A stretch of 48,335 nucleotides of DNA from Bacteroidales bacterium (GTDB lineage: Bacteria > Bacteroidota > Bacteroidia > Bacteroidales > FEN-979), in the NCBI GenBank assembly GCA_017882335.1, contig JADGPR010000017.1:1-48335 (forward strand), in the 5' to 3' direction. Positions 1 through 9,079 of this stretch are shown here, piece after piece. Every line of letters begins with the position of its first letter. Position 1 is the stretch's first letter. A program made the translations under genes and the position numbers. The notes beneath the pieces were generated by a model. That model was not told the origin of the DNA. It was given only the letters and a program-made list of their open reading frames with translations, and made no database searches.

Positions 1-1950
1 AATTTTATCATTCCCGGAAACTCCATAGCTTGCCCTCAGTTTCAATTGATCCAACCATTTAATGGATTTCATAAAATATTCTTTCTCAATGCTCCAACCG
101 ATGGAAGCAGTCGGGAACCATCCCCACTTGTGGTTTGACCCGAACCTTGAAGAGCCATCCCTGCGCAATGATCCGGAAAAATAATATTTGCTCTTAAAGT
201 TGTATTGTGCCCGTCCAAAGAACCCGATCAGGGTCGATTGACCTTTCCAGGACGCAACATCCCCATATTTCACATCGTTCAATGTGGCAAGATTATCCGG
301 GCCGCTATAGGGAGATTGAGCATCATGACCTTGTGCATAAAAGCCGCTGAGTTCTTCTCGCGACCAGGAATAACCCAAAAGGACGTTGATGTTGTGAATA
401 TCTTTAAAAGATTTTGCGTAAGTTCCAGTGATTTCCATCAACTTTTTGACATTGTTGTCATATTGTTTTTTGCCAAAACCATTATCAGCCGATTGATATA
501 AGTTGGCTGGACGGAAATAATTGGTAGTCAGGTCATCACGGGTATATCCCAGGTTAACGGTTCCGGTGAGTCCCTTGATGATCTCCAGGTCAAATTTCAG
601 GCCACCCAGAAAATGCTTTGCATCCCGGTTATTGGTCTCCTGGTCAATGATGGAAATGGGATTTTCGTAGTTGAAAACCCTCGATGATTTATAGTAGGAG
701 CCATCGGGATTATAAACCGGGTCGGTAGGATTTCTCGATATCGCCTGGTAGATGATATCGTCCTGGCCCCAACCACCGTAACTTTGGTAATTGTTCTTTT
801 CAATGGCCCCCATCATATTCCCGGTAATGGTAAGATGATCGTTCAGCGCTTTGTGGGTAATACTTACATGCGCCGTTGTTCGCTTCTTCGAAGTTCCTTT
901 CATGATCCCATCCCAGTTTGACTGACCTACTGAACCCAAGTAAGAACCGTGCTTATTGCCGCCGGAAACACTCAAGTTATTGGAGGTCGAAAAGCCGATG
1001 CGATAGATCTGGTTCTGCCAGTCGGTGGTGGCTCCACCATCAAGAAAAACATCTTTCATTGTATAGGTAGAGTCCGGGTTAGCTTTTCTTTTTGCCTCGA
1101 GCAGGACATTTGCAAAATCCCTCATTTCAGCCGCACTGAGAACCCGGAGTTTTTTTGCGATTTTCTCAACTGAAAACTGGCTGGTGAACTCCACATTACT
1201 GTAAGATTCATCCCCTTTTAGCTCTTTTCCTTTTGGGGATTTACTTCCCTTTTTTGTAGTAATCAGGATGACGCCGTTGGACCCCTGGGATCCATAGATG
1301 GCGCTTGAGGCAGCATCTTTAAGGATGTTGTATGATTCAATGTCATCGGGTGATACCATGGTAGGGTCAGCATTCGGGATCCCGTCGATCACATAAAGGG
1401 GTTGTGTATTGGCATCATACCCCGAGGCGCCACGGATACGAACCGAGAAACCTGCATTCGGGTCCCCGCCTTTCTTTGTCACAGAAACTCCGGCAGCTTT
1501 TCCCTGTAAAGCCTGAATCGGGTCGGTGAGGACTCCTCCATTCAGTTCTTCCGATTTCACCATACTCACTGCACCGGTTTTATCGCTCTTCTTTTGGGTG
1601 CTGTATCCGATCACGATCAGTTCATTCAGGTTGCTGATTTCCTCAGCCAGGGCGATATTCATTTCACCGCTCTCCTTTGCAGTAATTTCCTTTGTCTGGT
1701 ATCCTACAAAAGAAATGACAATGGTCACACCCATGGGAACCGTAATTTTATATTTTCCATTGATATCGCTGACTGTCCCGTTTGTCGTTCCCTTTTGAAC
1801 GATAGTCGCTCCGATGATCGTCATTCCTGTTGAAACCTCTGTGATCGTCCCGTTGATGTCAACATTCTGCGCCATCAAACTCACTGAACCGACCAGGAAG
1901 ATGAAGAGAAGAATGGTGTTCCGGATCTTCATTCGTATAGACTCTTTCAT
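1..1950 (-). CDS. SusC/RagA family TonB-linked outer membrane receptor, 3' end cut by window edge
   Basis: About 650 codons are open from the ATG at 1950 to the window edge, so the C-terminal half of the barrel lies outside. The protein has a signal peptide ending near MAQ, a carboxypeptidase-regulatory-like beta domain (about residues 24-95, with GTTNGTVSDINGKY and FVGYQTKE), then a TonB plug with ALQGKAAGVSV, IRGASGYDANTQPLYVIDG and the SusC hallmark SSAIYGSQGSNGVILITTKKG-like block, followed by barrel strands. Such receptors import glycans or other oligomers across the outer membrane with a SusD-type lipoprotein, expected downstream but out of view. A second in-frame ATG at 1932 gives a shorter signal peptide and is equally plausible. 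It is divergent from the amylase-type gene at 2126, suggesting glycan uptake, but the substrate cannot be read from the sequence. Confidence 0.93.
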   Translation of the reverse strand, partial: MKESIRMKIRNTILLFIFLVGSVSLMAQNVDINGTITEVSTGMTIIGATIVQKGTTNGTVSDINGKYKITVPMGVTIVISFVGYQTKEITAKESGEMNIALAEEISNLNELIVIGYSTQKKSDKTGAVSMVKSEELNGGVLTDPIQALQGKAAGVSVTKKGGDPNAGFSVRIRGASGYDANTQPLYVIDGIPNADPTMVSPDDIESYNILKDAASSAIYGSQGSNGVILITTKKGSKSPKGKELKGDESYSNVEFTSQFSVEKIAKKLRVLSAAEMRDFANVLLEAKRKANPDSTYTMKDVFLDGGATTDWQNQIYRIGFSTSNNLSVSGGNKHGSYLGSVGQSNWDGIMKGTSKKRTTAHVSITHKALNDHLTITGNMMGAIEKNNYQSYGGWGQDDIIYQAISRNPTDPVYNPDGSYYKSSRVFNYENPISIIDQETNNRDAKHFLGGLKFDLEIIKGLTGTVNLGYTRDDLTTNYFRPANLYQSADNGFGKKQYDNNVKKLMEITGTYAKSFKDIHNINVLLGYSWSREELSGFYAQGHDAQSPYSGPDNLATLNDVKYGDVASWKGQSTLIGFFGRAQYNFKSKYYFSGSLRRDGSSRFGSNHKWGWFPTASIGWSIEKEYFMKSIKWLDQLKLRASYGVSGNDKI

Positions 1951-2043
1951 AGGTAATGATTTTAATTTATTAGATATAAGATATTAGGGATTAGCGAATT
2001 GATGAAGGATCATAAATCCCGCACTCTGCCTTGTAAATTTATA

Positions 2044-2051
2044 CAAATATA
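2044..2051 (-). promoter_or_regulatory. Candidate -7 box for the SusC-like gene
   Basis: On the minus strand this reads TATATTTG, matching the Bacteroidota -7 consensus TAnnTTTG, about 95 bases before the start codon at 1950. No convincing TTTG -33 element lies 19-21 bases upstream, so the call rests on one box. Confidence 0.4.
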
Positions 2052-2091
2052 ATAAAACAAATGAAAAGCAGAATGCGGTATAACAATTTTC

Positions 2092-2099
2092 TATTTTTG
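2092..2099 (+). promoter_or_regulatory. Candidate -7 box for the GH13 gene
   Basis: TATTTTTG matches TAnnTTTG and lies 26 bases before the start at 2126. It is back to back with the minus-strand box at 2044-2051, so the 175-base gap looks like a divergent promoter region. No clear -33 element is visible. Confidence 0.45.
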
Positions 2100-2125
2100 C
2101 GTTTATATTCTTTGATATTCCCTGA

Positions 2126-4957
2126 ATGAATCATCTATTCTATCGATCGCCCTTTTTACTTTTGGTGATGCTCAACCTCACATTCCTCTCAAAGGCACAG
2201 GTTGTAACAACACCTGTTTTCCCCCTGGAAACTGATTCGGTTACCGTCATCTTCAATGCAACTGAAGGCTCAGGAGGATTGGCCGGTTATACCGGTGATG
2301 TATATGCGCATACCGGTGTCATAACCAACAACAGTGTTTCCCCTACCGACTGGAAATATGTAAAAACTACTTGGGGACAGAATACTCCTGAAACAAAACT
2401 TACCCGAATCGGCCAGGACCTTTATTCTTTAAAGATCAAACCTACCATCAGGTCCTATTACGTAGTCGCCGCAAGCGACACTATCCTTAAAATGGCATTT
2501 GTTTTTCGCAGCGCAACCGCAGTGGGCGGCAATTTTCTTCAGGGAAAAACGGCAGATGGTAGCGACATCTTTGTCACCGTTTACAAACCCGGCATCCAGA
2601 TTGCCCTGGATAAGCCCCCCGTGGGAATCGCCATTCTCCGTCTCCAAGACACGCTCGGAGTGAGTCTAAATTCCATTTTTGCCGACTCTGTATTTCTCTA
2701 TATCAACAATATCGAAGTCAAAAAAGCAGCGGGGGACACCCTATCGTTCCGGATCATCGCCAACGACTATGGAAAATTCTGGGTGAAAGGGATTGCACGG
2801 AATTCGACCGGTTCTGCCGCCGACTCCTTTTATTTCTTTGTACGGAAACCGGTAACGGTCGAAACGCTTCCTGCCGGGATCAAACCCGGAATCAACTATA
2901 CTGGTTCGACGGATGTGACACTCTGCCTCTATGCTCCGCAAAAATCCTATTGTTTTGTGCTGGGTGATTTTAACGATTGGCAGCTCGATTCCTCGGCATA
3001 TATGAAGGTATCGCCTGACAGTAACTATTTCTGGATCGTGATCCATAACCTGGAACCCGGGAAAGAATATATATACCAGTACTTCGTCGATGGCGAAATC
3101 CGGATCGGTGATCCCTATGCGGAAAAGGTGAGCGATCCGTGGAACGACAGTTACATAACCAGCGCCACCTATCCCGGGATGCTTCCTTACCCGAAAGGGA
3201 AAACAAGCGGGATCGCAACCGTCCTGCAGATCAATGCTCCTTCTTATTCCTGGAAGACAAATTCTTTCACTCCTCCGGCCAGAACGACTATGGTGGTTTA
3301 TGAGTTGCTTGTCCGGGATTTCACGGATAAACATTCATTCCAGGCAGTCATCGATACAATTAAATACCTGAAACATCTTGGCATTAATGCCATTGAGCTG
3401 ATGCCCGTAAACGAATTCGAAGGAAACAGCAGCTGGGGGTACAACACCAGCTATTATTTTGCAGTGGATAAATACTATGGCCCAAAAAACGACCTCAAGA
3501 AACTGATCGATACATGCCACCAAAGCGGAATTGCCGTGATCCTGGACGTGGTATACAACCATGCCTTCGGCACTTCGCCATATGTTATGCTTTACTGGGA
3601 CAAGCTGAACAACCGTCCTGCCGCTACCAGTCCGTTCTACAATCCGGTTCCGAAACATGATTACAATGTCGGGAATGACATGAACCATGAATCTCCATCT
3701 TCCAAACAGTATATCAGCAATGCCCTGAAGTTCTGGCTGCAGGAATTCAGGGTCGACGGCTTCCGTTTTGACCTTTCAAAAGGGTTTACTCAGAAGAACA
3801 CACTTGGGAACACTGCCGAATGGGGAATGTATGATGCCTCAAGGATTGCCATTCTGGCGGCATATGCAGATACTGTATGGAAAGTAAATCCGGACGCCTT
3901 TGTGATCCTGGAACATTTTGCAGATAATAGTGAAGAGAAAGAATTATCCAACCGGAGAATGATGCTATGGGGAAATTCCAACTATGCTTATGCTGAAGCT
4001 GCGATGGGTTATAACAACGGGAGTAATTCCGATTTTTCCGCAGTTTCCTACAAGGAGCGTGGCTGGTCGAACACCAACCTTGTAGGATACATGGAAAGCC
4101 ATGATGAAGAACGCCTGATGTACAAATGTCTCCAATGGGGAAACAGTTCAGGAACATACGATATCAAGAACCCCGAAACGGCCCTTCTTCGCATGAGAAT
4201 GGACGCCTTATTCTTCTTTACAATTCCTGGCCCGAAAATGATGTGGCAGTTTGGTGAACTGGGATATGACTATACCATTGATTATAATGGCCGTACCGGC
4301 GAAAAGCCAATACGGTGGGATTATTATTCCGAGCCGGGACGTCGTAATCTCAATAGGTTTTATAGTGCCATTATAAAACTGAAACAAAGAGAGCCCGTTT
4401 TCTCAACCGGTGATTACCAGCTGGATGTTCAATCTTCTTTCAAAAGAATTCAACTACATAAAACCGATCTGTACGCGCTGGTGCTAGGGAATTTCGATGT
4501 CACTTTCCAGAATATCAATCCCGCTTTCCCCCATACGGGGCAATGGTATGAATACCTTACCGGCGATTCAGTGCAAATTGATAACATTAATGCAACTCTG
4601 AAGTTTGCTGCCGGCGAATACCATATCTATACCGATAAAAAGATTGAGAACCCTGACTTTATTGATACAACATGGGCGGTTCGGGTCCCTGCGAATAACG
4701 GGTTCAGTACGGTCTATCCGAACCCTTCAACCGGCACCATCTCTGCAGCCATCAACCTCGGTTCACAAAATGAGGCTGAAGTCGAATTTGAGTTGTATAA
4801 CAATTTGGGTCAGAACGTAAGCAGGTTTTCAGAAAAAGTCAGCGGATATAAGGTTATCCGGGTCGATGGCCGTGGATACACTTTCACCAAGGGCGTTTTC
4901 ATGATCAGGATCAAAGCCGGCGAAAACAAGGCCCTGCATAAGATTGTCATAAGATGA
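2126..4957 (+). CDS. Secreted GH13 (alpha-amylase family) glycoside hydrolase with T9SS sorting domain
   Basis: 943 aa. The order is: signal peptide (1-24), an N-terminal beta-sandwich (about 25-150), a second linker/Ig-like part, a CBM48/isoamylase-N-like domain (about 257-340, LGDFNDWQ), a GH13 TIM barrel (about 385-780), a C-terminal beta domain, and a T9SS type A domain (about 863-943, starting VYPNPSTG). All four GH13 regions are present: DVVYNH (D474), GFRFDLSKG with nucleophile D549, ILEHF with acid/base E596, and MESHDEE with the transition-state Asp D660. The enzyme should therefore be active on alpha-glucans at the cell surface or outside the cell. It is divergent from a SusC-like receptor and followed by a second T9SS protein, which suggests a small glucan-degrading group. 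Whether it is an amylase, pullulanase-like or branching enzyme cannot be decided here. Confidence 0.94.
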   Translation: MNHLFYRSPFLLLVMLNLTFLSKAQVVTTPVFPLETDSVTVIFNATEGSGGLAGYTGDVYAHTGVITNNSVSPTDWKYVKTTWGQNTPETKLTRIGQDLYSLKIKPTIRSYYVVAASDTILKMAFVFRSATAVGGNFLQGKTADGSDIFVTVYKPGIQIALDKPPVGIAILRLQDTLGVSLNSIFADSVFLYINNIEVKKAAGDTLSFRIIANDYGKFWVKGIARNSTGSAADSFYFFVRKPVTVETLPAGIKPGINYTGSTDVTLCLYAPQKSYCFVLGDFNDWQLDSSAYMKVSPDSNYFWIVIHNLEPGKEYIYQYFVDGEIRIGDPYAEKVSDPWNDSYITSATYPGMLPYPKGKTSGIATVLQINAPSYSWKTNSFTPPARTTMVVYELLVRDFTDKHSFQAVIDTIKYLKHLGINAIELMPVNEFEGNSSWGYNTSYYFAVDKYYGPKNDLKKLIDTCHQSGIAVILDVVYNHAFGTSPYVMLYWDKLNNRPAATSPFYNPVPKHDYNVGNDMNHESPSSKQYISNALKFWLQEFRVDGFRFDLSKGFTQKNTLGNTAEWGMYDASRIAILAAYADTVWKVNPDAFVILEHFADNSEEKELSNRRMMLWGNSNYAYAEAAMGYNNGSNSDFSAVSYKERGWSNTNLVGYMESHDEERLMYKCLQWGNSSGTYDIKNPETALLRMRMDALFFFTIPGPKMMWQFGELGYDYTIDYNGRTGEKPIRWDYYSEPGRRNLNRFYSAIIKLKQREPVFSTGDYQLDVQSSFKRIQLHKTDLYALVLGNFDVTFQNINPAFPHTGQWYEYLTGDSVQIDNINATLKFAAGEYHIYTDKKIENPDFIDTTWAVRVPANNGFSTVYPNPSTGTISAAINLGSQNEAEVEFELYNNLGQNVSRFSEKVSGYKVIRVDGRGYTFTKGVFMIRIKAGENKALHKIVIR

Positions 4958-4972
4958 TTTTTTCTATCTTTG
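4944..4972 (+). promoter_or_regulatory. Promoter for the T9SS protein at 4992
   Basis: TTG at 4944-4946, 18 bases, then TATCTTTG at 4965-4972, close to the Bacteroidota TTTG-N19-TAnnTTTG pattern. It overlaps the last codons of the amylase gene and lies 19 bases before the next start, so the second gene can be transcribed on its own. Confidence 0.55.
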
Positions 4973-4991
4973 CATCTCTCAATCTTATTAT

Positions 4992-6314
4992 ATGAAGCAA
5001 TTTCCTTTTTTCTTCTACTGCTTGCTTTTCTCCTTTGTTCTTTCATGGACCGCCGCCGGGCAAAACGTTGTAACCGGCTCTCCCATTGCGGATTCCGGCT
5101 TGATCACATTCCAGGTAGATATGTCTCAATGGGCGGCGAGAGGGCTGTTCCATCCTTCCACCGATATAATCGATATGCCAGGAACCATGAACAACTGGAC
5201 CGGTTCAGCTCTCCTGCAAAAAATCGACACCACCCTGGTATACCAGATTGTTCTAAAACTGAATGCTGCCACGGTCCAGGAATTCAGATTCAGGATCAAC
5301 CGCGATACGAACAAAGCCGAACTCAACAGCCACATGTATCGCGTGCCGCTGGACACGACGACTGTGAAATACATATACAGTGATTACGATACTACAACTG
5401 TTCCTGTTACCTTCAAATGTCACATGTTCTACCAGATCAAAGCCGGCCATTTTAACCCATTCCCGCAACATGATTACCTCGATGTAGCCGGGACATTCAA
5501 CAACAATGGCGCCTACGACCTTCTTTTTGACCGCGGGCACGACAGCATTTACCAGGTCACGCTCAACTTGCCGAAGACCCTGATCAGCCCTGCCATACCC
5601 ATTTTATTCAAATTCAGGATAAACGGGAACTGGAACACATCAGAACTCCCGAACGGAGGTCCGTTCCGCTCCTATTTTCTGCAGGACACTACCGGTGGAG
5701 TTCAAAACCTGGTTGATGTCTGGTACGACAACAAAAACCCGGCAATTCCCGCTCCACCTGTCGCCTACAACGTGTATATCCAGGGAAATTATGCTGCAAA
5801 GCAAATCCTTACCGGCTCCTATTCATACGAAGATTATAACTTTTTGCCGGAAGGCAACTCCCTCTACCGGTGGTATCTTGCCGATTCACCCACTCAGGTA
5901 AACCTGGTTCCGGTCGGCGATTCCACCATAAACTATGTCGTTGATTCGCTGAATGCCGGGAAATACCTCGCCTTTGAAGTTATACCTGTCGCCTCAGGAA
6001 CCGGCGATTCACTGATCGGAAAACCGGTCAGGGTCTGGACGGGAAAGATCGGAGGAGTCGGGATCAGTAATCTGGAAATGAACCGAGTGCACTTCTTCCC
6101 CAATCCGGTTTCAGACCAGATCACCTTTGATCATCTAGGGAATACAGCGTGGATCGAGATTTACAGCATTTTCGGGCAGAAAGTTGCTGTACTGGAAACA
6201 TTGAATCTAAACCAGGTCAGCCTGGATGTCTCCGGGCTCAGCAAAGGGATCTACCTGCTGAAATTCTGCAGGCCCGACAATGGCTATACCACCTCGAAAT
6301 TCATCAAAAAGTAA
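4992..6314 (+). CDS. Secreted protein with two beta-sandwich domains and T9SS sorting domain
   Basis: 440 aa with a signal peptide (about 1-24, ending AAGQ). Two similar beta-rich domains follow (about 35-135 and 140-245). Each has a V-D/C-H-M start, a GTMNNW or GTFNNNG turn and an FRFRIN / FKFRING strand. These resemble the outer-membrane starch-binding (SusE/SusF-like) or CBM-type modules, though I cannot assign a family. A proline-rich link and a third domain lead to a T9SS type A domain (about 362-440, FFPNPVSDQI). It directly follows the GH13 gene with its own promoter, so glucan binding at the cell surface is a reasonable inference but not shown. Confidence 0.88.
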   Translation: MKQFPFFFYCLLFSFVLSWTAAGQNVVTGSPIADSGLITFQVDMSQWAARGLFHPSTDIIDMPGTMNNWTGSALLQKIDTTLVYQIVLKLNAATVQEFRFRINRDTNKAELNSHMYRVPLDTTTVKYIYSDYDTTTVPVTFKCHMFYQIKAGHFNPFPQHDYLDVAGTFNNNGAYDLLFDRGHDSIYQVTLNLPKTLISPAIPILFKFRINGNWNTSELPNGGPFRSYFLQDTTGGVQNLVDVWYDNKNPAIPAPPVAYNVYIQGNYAAKQILTGSYSYEDYNFLPEGNSLYRWYLADSPTQVNLVPVGDSTINYVVDSLNAGKYLAFEVIPVASGTGDSLIGKPVRVWTGKIGGVGISNLEMNRVHFFPNPVSDQITFDHLGNTAWIEIYSIFGQKVAVLETLNLNQVSLDVSGLSKGIYLLKFCRPDNGYTTSKFIKK

Positions 6315-6376
6315 CACTTTCATATAAAGGAAAGGCTGACCGGCAGGATTTCTTAACGGGAACCAACCGGAAAAAC

Positions 6377-9019
6377 TCATGGGAAATATTTCCTGAAAAG
6401 ATATTTAACGGCAGGCTGATGCCGTAACATGGTTGCCTCCTGGTAGTATTCCACCCTGAACCTTTTCATCCAATGATCTCTTCCGGTATAACTCCTTACC
6501 AGGACAACAGGATCCTTATCCGGTTGATCGCGAAAATCCTTACCGGCAAATTCTTTTCCGAGCCATTCAAGAAAAAGCCTGGCATTCTTCATTGGATAAT
6601 CCTTTGATCTTAACAGTTTCAGGTAACGAAGAGCCTCCTGCAAATCTTTCTTACCCTGGAAATACAAAAATGCCCCGATCGTGAGTTCCTGCAGGGATCT
6701 TTCGCTGACATAGTCATACATCAGCTTATAACCAAGCCCGAAACGTCCGATATTTTTAGAGGTAAAAAAATGTTCCATATCAAGGTACCCGGCTATGGCT
6801 TTTTCAAATTGGCCGGTTATTACCAGGAGATCAATATTCCGTTGCATTTTTTGAAAATTCACAGCCTGTGCATATTTGCTGATGGTATCCCTCATTCCTG
6901 CTGAATGGATCTGGCAATCCGGATTTTGGCGGATGAGTGATAAAGCTGAATCTGTTAACGCAGCAGCCAACATGAAATCCTTTAATTCCCTGTCGCGTTC
7001 CGCGCGCAGTAGAAAGACATCCACATCCTCATTCGCATTCCAGCAGATCCGTTCTTCAACTTTCCTCCGGTACCCTGCGAGCGCATCCGATAATTCCCGG
7101 GAACTTCCCACACCGGTGGTTCGCTGGATAAAGGCGATGGAATCCGCAAACCTGCGGGCGCTCTCCAGCCGGTTTGTCCAGATCCTTCCCTCTCCCGCAT
7201 AGAGCAAGTGAATCAGGTAAAAAGGATAGGTAACCTTACAAAGTGAATCAAGCAGTAGATCGGAATCATACTTTTCTTCTACCGACATTTGCCTGGCAAG
7301 AAAAAAATTCCGCCCGGCCTCAGGTTTATCAAACTTTGCCAGGTTTTCCTCTCCCTCTCCAATTAAAATCTTATACCTGCAAAACTGCATTTTTGGTTTA
7401 AGCCCCCGATGGATCAAAGAAAGGGTGAGGGAATCAAATCCCTTCTCAAACTCACGGTAACAATCGAGCGCTTCAGGATACTGAGCAGAGGAATACAGGG
7501 TATCGCACCGGGAAAGCGTTTCTTCAACCAATTTTCCAAAGACCTTAGTAAACAAAGAATCGGAAGTGATAATAGCGGCGTGTTCCTTCCGGTAATTTTG
7601 CGCCCGTATCATATAGAAACGCGCCATTTCCTGTTTTCCGTTCCGGATGGCGCCATCGGCCACGCCAAGATAGGAATCATAAATGCCATTGGCCGCTTTT
7701 GTAATGATCTCCCTGTCGTTGTCGGTTCCTCTTAAAAAAGGATTTACTTCACTGAAATTACGGGCATTTCCGAGCAATTCGACCGCGTCGGCATATTGCT
7801 GGTTCTTCATCAGTTCATCTGCCCGGTCATGGTATGCTTTGTTGATTTTCCCGGAGATCAATGCCAGCGTTGAATCGGGGTCCTGACCCGGGAACATCTT
7901 CCCAACCAGGTTCCGGATCACTTCACTGTCATCTTCAAAAGCCTTCAAACGGAAATACCTTTCAAGGAATTCGTGATAGATCTCACTGTTTCGTTCGGTG
8001 ACCAGCATCGACCAGCGGATATAGCAATCCATTCTGGCAAGAAATTGCCGGATCAGCGAATCCGGGGGAAAAGCAGAATTCAGGATGCCCGGTGTTTTCA
8101 GGTTCTCCTGGAAGGTCATCGTTGCGTTGCGCGAAAAACGTGAAAGGCGGTTATATTTCACCTGGTATCTCATCGGATCAAGTGAATCCAGTTCAAGGCG
8201 TTGTGAAAAGTTTTTCTCCTTTAAAATTGCCAGGATCTTATTCAGCTCTTCCAGGATGATAAAATAGCCGGGATAACGGTTTATTTCTCCCAGGTCGATC
8301 TCACGGACTTCATTCTCCAGGGAATCCAGAATTGCATTTGCAGCATAATAATCATTGATCAGAGTCACCCGTTCCCGGAAACGAGCAAGCCCATCTTCAT
8401 CAAAATAAAAACGAAGGTGATTCACCACCACGGTATCTGAATCACATGAAAAATGAGGGACCTGGTATTTCAGAAGCGCAGTGTCATTTTCTGTAAATTT
8501 CAGGTCGATGGCTTCTGGTAGATCGAAGAAGGCTGAGGTGTCTTTTTTTTCAATGCGGCAGGTAAAAGCCAGCCGGTCAGGCATCATCACCGGAGCCATG
8601 GAAAACTTCCGGAAATGGATGTTCCCACTGAGTTTCTTAGATCCAAAAGAGATCCTGACAATAGGATCTCTGCCTTCCGATGTTTCTATCCGGAACTGCA
8701 GTACCGTATTCAGGGTAAAAGAAACCCTGCGGCGATTTTTAATCGCATCCTCGGCAATCACGGCAATCATCTCATTGAAAATTCCTGATAAAGTTGACTC
8801 CTTTTCCATGTATCCGAAGGTGAAATGGACAGGAGAAGAAAACGAACAGGCGCTTTTCTGAGCAACCAATGCTGAAGACCAAAACAGGAAGAAAAGGATT
8901 AAGTACAGAATTCTAAGTCGGGACAAAGCCGTGGATTTTGGATTTCCAAAAGTACACAATTGCCCCAATGTGTTTGAAGCCGGCCCGGATTTTTCCGTTC
9001 TGAACTGTAAATCTGTCAT
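6377..9019 (-). CDS. Exported protein of unknown function, helical repeat-rich
   Basis: No family recognised. With the ATG at 9019 the protein is 880 aa, but its hydrophobic signal sequence (LRILYLILFFLFWSSALVAQ) begins only 31 codons in. A TTG at 8926 would place that signal peptide exactly at the N-terminus, and a good -7 box (8947-8954) lies just before it. After a beta-rich N-terminal part, the body is mostly alpha-helical with TPR-like helix pairs (for example ADELMKNQQYADAVELLGNA and TLYSSAQYPEALDCYREFE). It may be a periplasmic or cell-surface scaffold. A farther ATG at 9169 would overlap the divergent ndh gene and is unlikely. Confidence 0.8.
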   Translation of the reverse strand: MTDLQFRTEKSGPASNTLGQLCTFGNPKSTALSRLRILYLILFFLFWSSALVAQKSACSFSSPVHFTFGYMEKESTLSGIFNEMIAVIAEDAIKNRRRVSFTLNTVLQFRIETSEGRDPIVRISFGSKKLSGNIHFRKFSMAPVMMPDRLAFTCRIEKKDTSAFFDLPEAIDLKFTENDTALLKYQVPHFSCDSDTVVVNHLRFYFDEDGLARFRERVTLINDYYAANAILDSLENEVREIDLGEINRYPGYFIILEELNKILAILKEKNFSQRLELDSLDPMRYQVKYNRLSRFSRNATMTFQENLKTPGILNSAFPPDSLIRQFLARMDCYIRWSMLVTERNSEIYHEFLERYFRLKAFEDDSEVIRNLVGKMFPGQDPDSTLALISGKINKAYHDRADELMKNQQYADAVELLGNARNFSEVNPFLRGTDNDREIITKAANGIYDSYLGVADGAIRNGKQEMARFYMIRAQNYRKEHAAIITSDSLFTKVFGKLVEETLSRCDTLYSSAQYPEALDCYREFEKGFDSLTLSLIHRGLKPKMQFCRYKILIGEGEENLAKFDKPEAGRNFFLARQMSVEEKYDSDLLLDSLCKVTYPFYLIHLLYAGEGRIWTNRLESARRFADSIAFIQRTTGVGSSRELSDALAGYRRKVEERICWNANEDVDVFLLRAERDRELKDFMLAAALTDSALSLIRQNPDCQIHSAGMRDTISKYAQAVNFQKMQRNIDLLVITGQFEKAIAGYLDMEHFFTSKNIGRFGLGYKLMYDYVSERSLQELTIGAFLYFQGKKDLQEALRYLKLLRSKDYPMKNARLFLEWLGKEFAGKDFRDQPDKDPVVLVRSYTGRDHWMKRFRVEYYQEATMLRHQPAVKYLFRKYFP
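8947..8954 (-). promoter_or_regulatory. Candidate -7 box inside the nominal 5' end of the exported-protein gene
   Basis: Minus strand TACTTTTG, a full match to TAnnTTTG, 20 bases before the in-frame TTG at 8926. If real, translation cannot start at the ATG at 9019, and the TTG start, which gives a clean signal peptide, would be correct. No good -33 element is visible. Confidence 0.4.
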
Positions 9020-9079
9020 GTAGAATATATTGGTACGCCTTTTGACTTGTAAACGGGTTCTTTCATTTAAAAATAAATT

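Noticed and set aside
205-1833. Several short plus-strand frames at the window start
   Set aside because: All are antisense to one uninterrupted SusC-type frame that reads through to the window edge with recognisable plug motifs.
2741-3334. 197-codon minus-strand frame
   Set aside because: Antisense to the GH13 gene, whose domains are complete across this stretch.
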